NCBI GenBank assembly: GCA_043747745.1
Contig: JAYTOP010000050.1
Location: forward strand, 1 to 42,805
From: SZAS-103 sp043747745
GTDB lineage: Bacteria > Pseudomonadota > Gammaproteobacteria > Xanthomonadales > Xanthomonadaceae
DNA length: 42,805 bases
Direction: 5' to 3'
The notes below the pieces were generated by a model. The model did no database searches and was not told the origin of the DNA. It was given only the letters and a program-made list of their open reading frames with translations. Both the position numbers and the translations under genes were made by a program. Below are positions 21,924 through 29,273 of this stretch, in pieces (position 1 is the first letter of the stretch; each line of letters begins with the position of its first letter).

Positions 21924-23222
21924 TCAGCGCCGGAAATGCGCGTAGGCGTCGCGACCGACGTAGCGCGCATCCGCGCCGAGCGCTTCCTCGATGCGCAGCA
22001 GCTGGTTGTACTTCGCGACGCGGTCGGAACGGCACAGCGAGCCGGTCTTGATCTGATTCGCTGTCGTCGCAACCGAGATGTCGGCGATGGTGGTGTCCTC
22101 GGTTTCGCCGGAACGGTGCGAGATCACCGCCGCGTACTTCGCCGCGTCGGCCATTGCGATGGTTTCGAGCGTCTCGCTGAGCGTGCCGATCTGGTTGACC
22201 TTGATCAGGATCGCGTTCGCGATACCGTCCTTGATGCCTTCGCGAAAGATCGCGGGATTGGTCACGAAGTTGTCGTCGCCAACCAGTTGCACCTTGTCGG
22301 TCAGACGCTGGGTCAGCAGCTTCCAGCCATCGCGATCCTGCTCGGCCATCCCGTCCTCGATCGTGATGATCGGGTACTGGCGCGTCCAGTCCGCGAGGAA
22401 ATCCACGAACTGCTCCGACGTGAGCCGCTTGCCCTCACCGACGAGGTTGTACTTGCCGTTCTCGTAGAACTCGCTCGCCGCCGCATCGAGGCCGAGCAGC
22501 ACGTCATCGCCCGCGACATACCCGGCCTTGCCGATCGCCTCCACGATGGTTTCCAGCGCCTCGACATTTGAACGGAAGTCCGGCGCGAAGCCGCCTTCGT
22601 CGCCGACCGCCGTGGAGAGTCCGCGCGATTTCAGCACCGACTTCAGCGCATGGAAGATTTCCGCGCCTGCGCGCAGCGCCTCGGCGAACGACGAAACGCC
22701 AACCGGCAGGATCATGAATTCCTGCAGGTCCACGTTGTTGTCCGCATGCGCGCCGCCGTTGATGATGTTCATCATGGGGACGGGAAGATGCGGGGGCTTG
22801 GGGCTTGGGGCTAGGGACGAGAGATAACGCCATAGCGGCTGTTGGCGACTTGCCGCGACCGCGTGCGCGTTCGCGAGCGACACGCCGAGCAGCGCGTTTG
22901 CACCGAGCCGCGATTTGTTCGGAGTGCCGTCGAGCGCGATGAGCTTGGCGTCGAGGCCCTGCTGGTCGTTCGCATCGAACCCGCGCAGCGCATCGGCGAT
23001 CGCTCCGTTGACGTTCGCGACCGCGCGCGTTACGCCCTTGCCGCCATAACGCGTCTTGTCGCCATCGCGCAGTTCGACCGCTTCGCGCGAGCCAGTCGAC
23101 GCGCCGGAAGGCACGGCTGCGCGGCCGAACGAGCCATCGCCCAGGGTGACTTCGGCTTCGAGGGTGGGGTTACCGCGCGAATCGAGGATTTCGCGGGCGT
23201 GGATTTTGGTGATCGAGGTCAT
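21924..23222 (-). CDS. eno: Enolase
   Basis: Enolase interconverts 2-phosphoglycerate and phosphoenolpyruvate and is also a part of the RNA degradosome in many bacteria. The 432-residue protein has the N-terminal HAREILDSRGNPTLEAEV, the catalytic GDEGGFAPDF near 205 and the signature ILIKVNQIGTLSET. The C-terminal SHRSGETEDTTIADI and GQIKTGSLCRSDR-type segment (here ANQIKTGSLCRSDR) complete it. One surface loop before LPVPMMNIINGG reads SSLAPSPKPPH and is encoded by a low-complexity repeat found elsewhere in the window. The ATG at 23222 lacks a clear ribosome binding site. kdsA normally lies beside eno; here two small genes intervene. Confidence 0.98.
   Translation of the reverse strand: MTSITKIHAREILDSRGNPTLEAEVTLGDGSFGRAAVPSGASTGSREAVELRDGDKTRYGGKGVTRAVANVNGAIADALRGFDANDQQGLDAKLIALDGTPNKSRLGANALLGVSLANAHAVAASRQQPLWRYLSSLAPSPKPPHLPVPMMNIINGGAHADNNVDLQEFMILPVGVSSFAEALRAGAEIFHALKSVLKSRGLSTAVGDEGGFAPDFRSNVEALETIVEAIGKAGYVAGDDVLLGLDAAASEFYENGKYNLVGEGKRLTSEQFVDFLADWTRQYPIITIEDGMAEQDRDGWKLLTQRLTDKVQLVGDDNFVTNPAIFREGIKDGIANAILIKVNQIGTLSETLETIAMADAAKYAAVISHRSGETEDTTIADISVATTANQIKTGSLCRSDRVAKYNQLLRIEEALGADARYVGRDAYAHFRR
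22774..22816. repeat. Low-complexity G/C-word repeat, copy B, inside eno
   Basis: The plus strand reads GGGGACGGGAAG, then GCGGGGGCTTGGGGCTTGG and GGCTAGGGACGAG. These words (GGGGGCTTG, GGGGCTAGGG) match the spacer repeats at 12531-12660 and 37618-37755. Here they are translated in frame as SLAPSPKPPHLPVPM within the enolase gene. Confidence 0.75.
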
Positions 23223-23261
23223 AAGTATTTTCGGAAGGGCAAAGGTTTCGACATGGTTCGA

Positions 23262-23498
23262 TTAATTGCTATAGCGGCGTTTCGCCTCCCACTCGACATG
23301 TCGCAAGATCAAAAAATAAAAGCCCATGAGGACGACGCAAACAAGCGCATCAAGAGAAATGCGCACTTGAAGATTCAGAGGCAGTTGAAGAATGCCAAAC
23401 CATGAAAAAGAGGACGCCAATACAAGCGCGCCACCCAAGGCGCTTTTTGAGCGAGCGACCTTGTATTCCAACTGCGCGATTCGCTGTTCGGGTGTCAT
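23262..23498 (-). CDS. Small membrane protein of unknown function
   Basis: The 78-residue protein has a short coiled-coil-like start (MTPEQRIAQLEYKVARSKS), two hydrophobic segments at about 19-38 (LGGALVLASSFSWFGILQL) and 47-66 (SLDALVCVVLMGFYFLIL), and a basic end (RHVEWEAKRRYSN). No family is recognised. Its DNA has clearly more A and T than neighbouring genes, including at third codon positions, which hints at recent acquisition. It lies 39 bases upstream of eno on the same strand. Confidence 0.75.
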   Translation of the reverse strand: MTPEQRIAQLEYKVARSKSALGGALVLASSFSWFGILQLPLNLQVRISLDALVCVVLMGFYFLILRHVEWEAKRRYSN

Positions 23499-23520
23499 GA
23501 GCTTTCTTCACTCTTTTTAG

Positions 23521-23598
23521 TAGGCCGGATGGGATGGCAATCCCAGCATTCTTGGACTGGGGCGACACGAAAAAATACTGGGTGTGACAGCCAGCCTA
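23521..23598. repeat. Pair of inverted REP-like palindromes, left of the 170-residue gene
   Basis: TAGGCCGGATGGGATGGCAA-type unit at 23521-23547 and a decayed inverted unit at 23578-23598 (CTGGGTGTGACAGCCAGCCTA). The intact unit is TAGGCTGGGAT, two or three bases, AATCCCAGC, itself a palindrome. The pair lies just beyond the stop codon (23605) of the secreted-protein gene. Confidence 0.7.
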
Positions 23599-23604
23599 TG
23601 AGGC

Positions 23605-24117
23605 TCAAGTATTGGAAAGGAATTTGAATACGAGTCGCTCAGGCACGGTTTCTCTGGTGATCTGGTTGTATGGGTATGCATTGCGATGGCCATCGCGATA
23701 GAGCGTCCAGCGACCTTTCGCAGAATTGGAAATGCCATTGATCGCGATGATTGCGCAGGACTCGGATCCATGCGGACCCGTGCACCTTTCGCGGACAACC
23801 AGATCCATCTTCTTGAACCCGGCTCGGGCATATCCATAGATGCCGTAGTAGTCGCACTGGTTTTGATGCGGACAGTCCGCATCCGTGACGTCCGCATGGT
23901 ATTTCTGTCCGCTTGGCATTTCGACGATCATCGAGACCTTCACGACCCCAGCCAGCGATGGCGGAGGAGGAGGAGGAGGCGGCGGCTCAGATGCTTGTGC
24001 GTTCAATGAAAGCGATGCCAGGGCCACGAAAAAGAACAACACGTAGGCTGGGATGACAATCCCAGCAACGCCAGGCGCCTTGAGCAATCGCTGGGATTGG
24101 CATCCCAGCCTATGCAT
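23605..24117 (-). CDS. Secreted cysteine-containing protein with poly-proline stretch
   Basis: The protein is exported: a hydrophobic segment VLFFFVALASLSLNAQA is followed by SE and a run of nine prolines. The mature part has four cysteines in two groups (DADCPHQNQCDYYG and RERCTGPHGSESC), suggesting disulfides, and then ordinary globular sequence (WTLYRDGHRNAYPYNQ). No family is recognised. The ATG at 24117 overlaps the end of kdsA and has GGAG seven bases upstream, but the first 24 codons are simply translated palindromic repeat. A GTG just before LFFFVALAS (about 24045) would give a normal short signal peptide, though without a visible binding site. It is bounded by repeat pairs on both sides. 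Confidence 0.75.
   Translation of the reverse strand: MHRLGCQSQRLLKAPGVAGIVIPAYVLFFFVALASLSLNAQASEPPPPPPPPPSLAGVVKVSMIVEMPSGQKYHADVTDADCPHQNQCDYYGIYGYARAGFKKMDLVVRERCTGPHGSESCAIIAINGISNSAKGRWTLYRDGHRNAYPYNQITRETVPERLVFKFLSNT
24044..24112. repeat. Pair of inverted REP-like palindromes at the kdsA stop codon
   Basis: Two 23-bp units, 24044-24066 (TAGGCTGGGATGACAATCCC then AGC) and 24090-24112 in opposite orientation, differ at one position and are separated by 23 bases. Each unit is also internally palindromic. The outer TAG of the right unit, read on the minus strand, is the stop codon of kdsA. A second such pair is at 23521-23598. Confidence 0.85.
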
Positions 24118-24946
24118 TGGATGACTCCAGGAATTCGTTCTTCTTGGTGACGCGATCCAACTCCACTAGTGTCTCCAGCAAGGCCTTCATCTTCCCCAGC
24201 GGCCACGCATTCGGCCCGTCGCTGAGCGCATTGTCCGGATCCGGATGGGTTTCCATGAAGATACCCGCGATGCCAACCGCGACCGCCGCGCGCGCAAGAA
24301 CGGGCACGAATTCGCGCTGGCCGCCCGACTTACCATCCGCGCCGCCAGGCAACTGTACCGAGTGCGTCGCGTCGAACACGACCGGGCAGCCGGTCTCGCG
24401 CATCACCGCGAGGCTGCGCATGTCGGAGACGAGGTTGTTGTAGCCGAAGCTCGCGCCGCGCTCGCAGACCATGATCTGCGTATTGCCCGTCGTCAGCGCT
24501 TTCGCGGCGACGTGCTTCATTTCCCACGGCGACAGGAACTGGCCCTTCTTGATGTTGACCGGCTTGCCGGCACTCGCGACCTTCTGGATGAAGTCGGTTT
24601 GTCGGCACAGGAAGGCCGGCGTCTGCAGCACATCGACGACCGATGCGACTTCATCCATCGGCGTGTATTCGTGCACGTCGGTAAGCACCGGCACGCCGAT
24701 CTGGCGCTTCACTTCGGCCAGGACTTTCAGTCCTTCCTCGATGCCCGGGCCGCGGAAGCTCGTGCCCGAGGTGCGGTTGGCCTTGTCGAAGCTCGACTTG
24801 AAGATGAAGGGAATGCCGAGCTTGCTCGTGATTTCCTTCAGCGTGCCGGCGGTGTCGAGCTGCAGCTGCATCGACTCGATCACGCAAGGACCGGCGATCA
24901 GGAAGAACGGATGTTCTAGGCCGACTTCGAAACCGCAAAGATTCAC
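24110..24946 (-). CDS. kdsA: 3-deoxy-D-manno-octulosonate 8-phosphate synthase
   Basis: KdsA condenses arabinose 5-phosphate with phosphoenolpyruvate to make KDO 8-phosphate for lipopolysaccharide. The 278-residue protein has FFLIAGPCVIES near the start, FKSSFDKANRTSGTSFRGPG, TDVHEYTP, QTDFIQ and the C-terminal METHPDPDNALSDGPNAWPL, all diagnostic. The start is GTG at 24946, overlapping the pyrG stop as GTGA. The last codons overlap the first codons of the next open frame, and the stop codon belongs to a palindromic repeat. An Asn after the FLIAGPC-type metal site cannot be judged from motifs alone. Confidence 0.97.
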   Translation of the reverse strand: MNLCGFEVGLEHPFFLIAGPCVIESMQLQLDTAGTLKEITSKLGIPFIFKSSFDKANRTSGTSFRGPGIEEGLKVLAEVKRQIGVPVLTDVHEYTPMDEVASVVDVLQTPAFLCRQTDFIQKVASAGKPVNIKKGQFLSPWEMKHVAAKALTTGNTQIMVCERGASFGYNNLVSDMRSLAVMRETGCPVVFDATHSVQLPGGADGKSGGQREFVPVLARAAVAVGIAGIFMETHPDPDNALSDGPNAWPLGKMKALLETLVELDRVTKKNEFLESSNA

Positions 24947-26625
24947 GCGCTCGCTTCCTTCAACAACCTTCCGCCGACCCGTCCTTCATTGGTCTTGTAC
25001 TCGCGCGCGGCGCGCACGAAGCCGATGAACAACGGGTGGCCGTCGCGTGGCGTGGACAGGAACTCCGGGTGCGCCTGGCAGGCCAGGAACCATGGATGCA
25101 TGGATTGCGGCAACTCGATCATCTCGACCAGCAGGTCGTCCATCGACTTGGCGCTGATTACCAGGCCTGCGTCTTCGAGCTTGCTGCGATAGCGGTTGTT
25201 GAATTCGTAGCGATGGCGATGGCGTTCGCCGACGACGTCCTTGCCGTACAGCTTGTGCGCGAGCGTGCCGGGCTTGATGCGTTGCTCCTGCAGGCCGAGG
25301 CGCATGCTGCCGCCGAGATCGGACGCTTCGTCGCGACGCTCGACATCGCCTGTCGCGGTGCGCCATTCGGTGATCAGGCCGATCACCGGATCGGGCGATG
25401 TGCGGTCGTTCTCGGTGCTCGCCGCAGCTGGCATTCCTGCGACATTGCGCGCGAAATCGACCACCGCCGCCTGCAGTCCGTAGCAGATGCCGAAATACGG
25501 TATGCCTTTTTCGCGCGCGTATTTCGAAGCTGCCACCTTGCCTTCAAACCCACGATCGCCAAAGCCACCGGGCACAAGGATCGCATCGACATCATCGAGC
25601 AATGCGGCCGCGCCCTGCTTCTCGATCTGCTCGGACTCCAGCCACTTCAGCTTCACTTTCGTTCGCTGGCGCAGGCCGCCATGACGCAATGCTTCGCCGA
25701 GCGACTTGTATGCGTCCTGGTGGTCGACATACTTGCCGACCACGGCGACGGTCACTTCATCGACCGGATGTTCGGCCGCATCGACCGTTGCGATCCACTC
25801 GGACAAATCGGCGGCATGCACCTTGTCCTGCAGATGCAGGCGCTCGACCACGATCTGGTCGAGGCCCTGCTCGTGCAGCCACAGCGGAATCTTGTAGATG
25901 TTGTCGAGGTCGATCGCCGAGATCACCGCGCTCTCGGGCACGTTGGTGAACAGCGCGATCTTGCGGCGATCCGAGTCCGGCAGCGGTTGCTCGGAACGGC
26001 ACAGCAGGATGTCCGGCTGGATACCGATCGAGCGCAGTTCCTTGACGGAATGTTGCGTGGGCTTGGTCTTGAGTTCGCCAGCGGCGGCGATGAATGGCAC
26101 CAGGGTGAGGTGCATGAAGATCGCCTTCTCCGGCCCGCGTTCGGTGCGGATCTGGCGGATCGCTTCAAGGAATGGCAGCGATTCGATGTCGCCGACGGTG
26201 CCGCCGATCTCGACCAAGCCGACGTCGAATCCTTCGGTCGCCTCGTCGATGCAGCGCTTGATCTCATCGGTGATGTGCGGGATCACCTGCACGGTCGCGC
26301 CGAGATAGTCGCCGCGGCGTTCTTTGCGGATCACGTTCTCGTAGATGCGGCCGGTGGTGATCGAGTTCTTGCGAGTCAGCCGCACGCGCACGTAGCGCTC
26401 GTAATGGCCGAGGTCGAGGTCGGTTTCGGCACCGTCGTCGGTGACATACACCTCACCGTGCTGGAACGGGCTCATCGTGCCCGGATCGACGTTGATGTAG
26501 GGATCGAGCTTCATCAGCGTCACCCGCAGGCCGCGGGCTTCGAGAATGGCTGCCAGGGATGCCGATGCAATGCCCTTGCCAAGCGAGGACACCACACCGC
26601 CGGTCACGAAAATCAGGCGGGTCAT
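24943..26625 (-). CDS. pyrG: CTP synthase
   Basis: PyrG aminates UTP to CTP with glutamine as nitrogen donor. The 560-residue protein has the synthetase domain start FVTGGVVSSLGKGIASASLA with the P-loop, the allosteric/nucleotide segment KLDPYINVDPGTMSPFQHGE, and the C-terminal glutamine amidotransferase domain with the nucleophile Cys in YFGICYGLQ. Many family members read GICLGMQ there. It is followed by kdsA with a four-base overlap, giving the order pyrG-kdsA-(two small genes)-eno. Confidence 0.98.
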   Translation of the reverse strand: MTRLIFVTGGVVSSLGKGIASASLAAILEARGLRVTLMKLDPYINVDPGTMSPFQHGEVYVTDDGAETDLDLGHYERYVRVRLTRKNSITTGRIYENVIRKERRGDYLGATVQVIPHITDEIKRCIDEATEGFDVGLVEIGGTVGDIESLPFLEAIRQIRTERGPEKAIFMHLTLVPFIAAAGELKTKPTQHSVKELRSIGIQPDILLCRSEQPLPDSDRRKIALFTNVPESAVISAIDLDNIYKIPLWLHEQGLDQIVVERLHLQDKVHAADLSEWIATVDAAEHPVDEVTVAVVGKYVDHQDAYKSLGEALRHGGLRQRTKVKLKWLESEQIEKQGAAALLDDVDAILVPGGFGDRGFEGKVAASKYAREKGIPYFGICYGLQAAVVDFARNVAGMPAAASTENDRTSPDPVIGLITEWRTATGDVERRDEASDLGGSMRLGLQEQRIKPGTLAHKLYGKDVVGERHRHRYEFNNRYRSKLEDAGLVISAKSMDDLLVEMIELPQSMHPWFLACQAHPEFLSTPRDGHPLFIGFVRAAREYKTNEGRVGGRLLKEASA

Positions 26626-26702
26626 GGTTCAGTGGTTCCGGAAAACCACATTCTACAGGCTGCGGCGCGCAGCCGCGAGCGACAGTACCCCTCAAATGGC
26701 AA

Positions 26703-26726
26703 CGCCCCGGTTTTTTGACCGGGGCG
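26703..26726 (-). terminator. Hairpin between the His-rich gene and pyrG
   Basis: A 9-bp perfect stem CGCCCCGGT / ACCGGGGCG encloses a six-base loop (CAAAAA on the minus strand). It lies 25 bases after the stop of the His-rich protein gene and 78 bases before the pyrG start. There is no T run after the stem on either strand, so a factor-independent terminator is possible but unproven; a pyrG leader element is an alternative. Confidence 0.5.
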
Positions 26727-26750
26727 CTGGAAGATTCCGAACCGTGAGGA

Positions 26751-27038
26751 TTACTGCTCGGCTTGCTGCAATTCTTCCTCGTCCGGCACACGTTCGTGCT
26801 TGCGCGGGTTCGAGTTGGCGGCTACGGATTGGTTCTGGTCATTACCAGCCAGCGATTGGCTGTCATTGCGCGCATCGGTGCGGTCGTCGGCACTTGCGAA
26901 GTTGTGGTGGCCGAACCCGTTGTGGGCGCTCGATCGGCTGGAGGAGCTGCCTGCGTAGGCACCAGAATGGTGGCCATGCGCAAACGCGGATGTAGCGATG
27001 AAATACGTGATCGACAGGGCAAGCATCAGTCGGCGCAT
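26751..27038 (-). CDS. Small secreted His/Ser/Asn-rich protein
   Basis: The 95-residue protein has a signal peptide (MRRLMLALSITYFIATSAFA, cut before HGHH). The mature part has low-complexity character: HGHHSGAYAGSSSSRSSAH, then GFGHHNFASADDRTDARND, and an acidic end PDEEELQQAEQ. The histidines could bind metal, but no family is recognised. The ATG at 27038 has AGGAGA nine bases upstream, and the longer open frame upstream is rejected because the signal peptide begins here. It lies between pyrG and the divergent parE. Confidence 0.78.
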   Translation of the reverse strand: MRRLMLALSITYFIATSAFAHGHHSGAYAGSSSSRSSAHNGFGHHNFASADDRTDARNDSQSLAGNDQNQSVAANSNPRKHERVPDEEELQQAEQ

Positions 27039-27236
27039 GCGGAAGATCTCCTTTTGCGTAGGTGCTGTTGCGATGTGGCAGGTGGACGGTGGATGCAGCG
27101 GGGGAAACGTCCGGGCCGGGAGGCCACGAGGTCGCACCTTGCCCCCGCCAATCGCAACCTTGCCTGAACCGGAAATGACTTTTAACGGAAATTTTATTGC
27201 AATAACGAAACCTTTACGTTTTGCCAATCTCACTTT

Positions 27237-27266
27237 GTCGCGTCGCGCGCATCCGTCGCGTCGCGC
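27237..27266. repeat. Perfect 12-bp direct repeat upstream of parE
   Basis: GTCGCGTCGCGC occurs at 27237-27248 and 27255-27266, spaced 18 bases start to start, 56 bases before the parE start codon. TTGACC follows directly and could be a -35 element. The repeat may be a protein-binding site or simple CG-rich slippage. Confidence 0.5.
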
Positions 27267-27321
27267 TTGACCAGCGTACCGGCTGTGCCATCCTCGCCGC
27301 TTCCTCGACGATCCCCAACGC

Positions 27322-29214
27322 ATGAACTCTCGCTACAACGCTGCCGATATCGAAGTCCTGTCCGGCCTGGACCCCGTCAAGCGCCGTCCGGGCATGTACA
27401 CCGACACCACCCGCCCGAACCACCTCGCGCAGGAAGTCGTGGACAACGCGGTGGACGAGGCGCTGGCCGGCCACGCGACCACGATCGAGCTGACCCTGTT
27501 CAGCGATGGCAGCTGCGAGGTCTCCGACGACGGCCGTGGGATGCCGGTGGATATCCACCCCGAGGAAAAGATCCCGGGAGTCGAGTTGATCCTCACGCGC
27601 CTGCACGCGGGCGGCAAGTTCAATAACCGCAATTACAGCTTCTCCGGCGGTCTGCACGGCGTCGGCGTCAGCGTAGTGAATGCATTGTCGAAACGGCTGG
27701 ATGTGTTCATCAAGCGCGATGGCGGCGAGTTCACGATGGCGTTCGCGAACGGCGATCCGGCATCGAAGTTGCAAACCATCGGCAGCGTCGGCAAGAAGAA
27801 CACCGGGACGCGACTAAGGTTCTGGCCGGACGCAGGCTATTTCGACACGCCGAAGTTCGCGCTGAAGCCGCTCAAGCATTTGCTGCGCGCGAAGGCGGTG
27901 CTGTGTCCGGGACTGACCGTGCGCTTCTTCGACGAAGCCAGCGGCGAGCGCATCGAATGGATGTACCGCGACGGCCTGCGCGACTACCTGCATGGCGAAC
28001 TCACCGGGCGCAACTGCCTGCCGCCGGAATTGTTCGTCGGAGCGCTCGCGCGCACGTCGGAAATCGTCGACTGGGCGGTGTGCTGGCTGCCCGATGGCGC
28101 CGAACTCGTACAGGAAAGCTACGTCAACCTGATTCCGACCGCGCAGGGCGGCACCCACGTCAACGGCCTGCGCACCGGCCTGACCGAGGCGCTGCGCGAG
28201 TTCTGCGACCTGCGCGGATTGCTGCCACGCGGCGTGCGGCTCGCGCCAGAAGACGTCTGGGATCGCGCTGGATATGTGTTGTCGGTGAAACTCGCCGACC
28301 CGCAGTTCTCCGGGCAAACGAAGGAGCGGCTTTCGTCGCGCCAGGCTGCGGCTTTCGTCGAAGGTGCGGCGCACGACGCGTTCGCGCTGTGGTTGCATCA
28401 GCACGTCGAACTCGGCGAAGCCATCGCGCAACTCGCGATCGAACGCGCGACCGCGCGCCTGAAGACCGAGAAGCAAGTCATCCGCAAGAAAGTCACCTCC
28501 GGCCCGGCCCTGCCCGGCAAGCTCGCAGACTGCATCTCGCAGGATCTATCGCGCACCGAGTTGTTCCTCGTCGAAGGCGATTCGGCGGGCGGCAGCGCGA
28601 AGCAGGCGCGCGACAAGGAATTCCAGGCGATCCTTCCGCTGCGCGGCAAGATCCTCAACACCTGGGAGGTCGAAAGCTCCGGTGTGCTCGCATCGAATGA
28701 AGTGCATGACCTCGCGATCGCGATCGGCTGCGATCCGGGCCACGCGAACATCGACGGCCTGCGCTACGGCAAGATCATCGTGCTAGCCGACGCCGACTCC
28801 GACGGCCTGCACATCGCAACCCTGCTCGCTGCGCTGTTCCTGCGCCATTTCCCGGCGCTCGTCGCGGCCGGCCATATCTTCGTCGCGATGCCGCCGCTGT
28901 TCCGCGTCGACGTGGGCAAGCAGGTGTTCTATGCGCTCGACGAGGAAGAGAAGACCCTGCTGCTCGAACGCATCGCGAACGAAAACATCCGCGGCACGGT
29001 CAACGTGACGCGCTTCAAGGGCCTCGGCGAAATGAACCCGTCGCAGCTGCGCGAATCCACAGTGCATCCCGACACGCGCCGCCTCGTCCAACTCACCGTC
29101 GATGACGGCCCCGAAACGCACGCACTGATGGATATGCTGCTCGGCAAGAAGCGCGCGAGCGATCGCAAGACGTGGCTGGAGCTCAAAGGCGATCTGGCGA
29201 GTCTGGAAGTCTGA
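27322..29214 (+). CDS. parE: DNA topoisomerase IV subunit B
   Basis: ParE is the ATPase subunit of topoisomerase IV, which separates linked daughter chromosomes. The 630-residue protein has the E. coli ParE length. It shows the GHKL ATPase domain with VDNAVDEALAGHA, DDGRGMPVDIHP and GGLHGVGVSVVNALS. The TOPRIM region has LFLVEGDSAGGSAKQARD near 412-430 and DADSDGLHI near 490, and the C-terminal GLGEMNPSQLRESTV is typical. No large insert of the kind found in gammaproteobacterial GyrB is present, which supports ParE. parC is not in the window. Convergent with hutG. Confidence 0.97.
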   Translation: MNSRYNAADIEVLSGLDPVKRRPGMYTDTTRPNHLAQEVVDNAVDEALAGHATTIELTLFSDGSCEVSDDGRGMPVDIHPEEKIPGVELILTRLHAGGKFNNRNYSFSGGLHGVGVSVVNALSKRLDVFIKRDGGEFTMAFANGDPASKLQTIGSVGKKNTGTRLRFWPDAGYFDTPKFALKPLKHLLRAKAVLCPGLTVRFFDEASGERIEWMYRDGLRDYLHGELTGRNCLPPELFVGALARTSEIVDWAVCWLPDGAELVQESYVNLIPTAQGGTHVNGLRTGLTEALREFCDLRGLLPRGVRLAPEDVWDRAGYVLSVKLADPQFSGQTKERLSSRQAAAFVEGAAHDAFALWLHQHVELGEAIAQLAIERATARLKTEKQVIRKKVTSGPALPGKLADCISQDLSRTELFLVEGDSAGGSAKQARDKEFQAILPLRGKILNTWEVESSGVLASNEVHDLAIAIGCDPGHANIDGLRYGKIIVLADADSDGLHIATLLAALFLRHFPALVAAGHIFVAMPPLFRVDVGKQVFYALDEEEKTLLLERIANENIRGTVNVTRFKGLGEMNPSQLRESTVHPDTRRLVQLTVDDGPETHALMDMLLGKKRASDRKTWLELKGDLASLEV

Positions 29215-29234
29215 CGGCATCGAGGGGTGCTCGA

Positions 29235-29259
29235 GTGGTTCTGTCGGCATTGGAACCAC
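29235..29259. terminator. Hairpin between convergent parE and hutG
   Basis: GTGGTTC (29235-29241) pairs with GAACCAC (29253-29259) over an 11-base loop, midway between the two stop codons, with outer CGAGG/CCTCG bases that could extend it. There is no T run, so it is a candidate only. Confidence 0.35.
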
Positions 29260-29273
29260 CATGCCTCGCGAAG

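Noticed and set aside
25036..26718. Plus-strand open frame of 560 codons opposite pyrG
   Set aside because: Mirror of the pyrG frame, with the same length but no recognisable motif.
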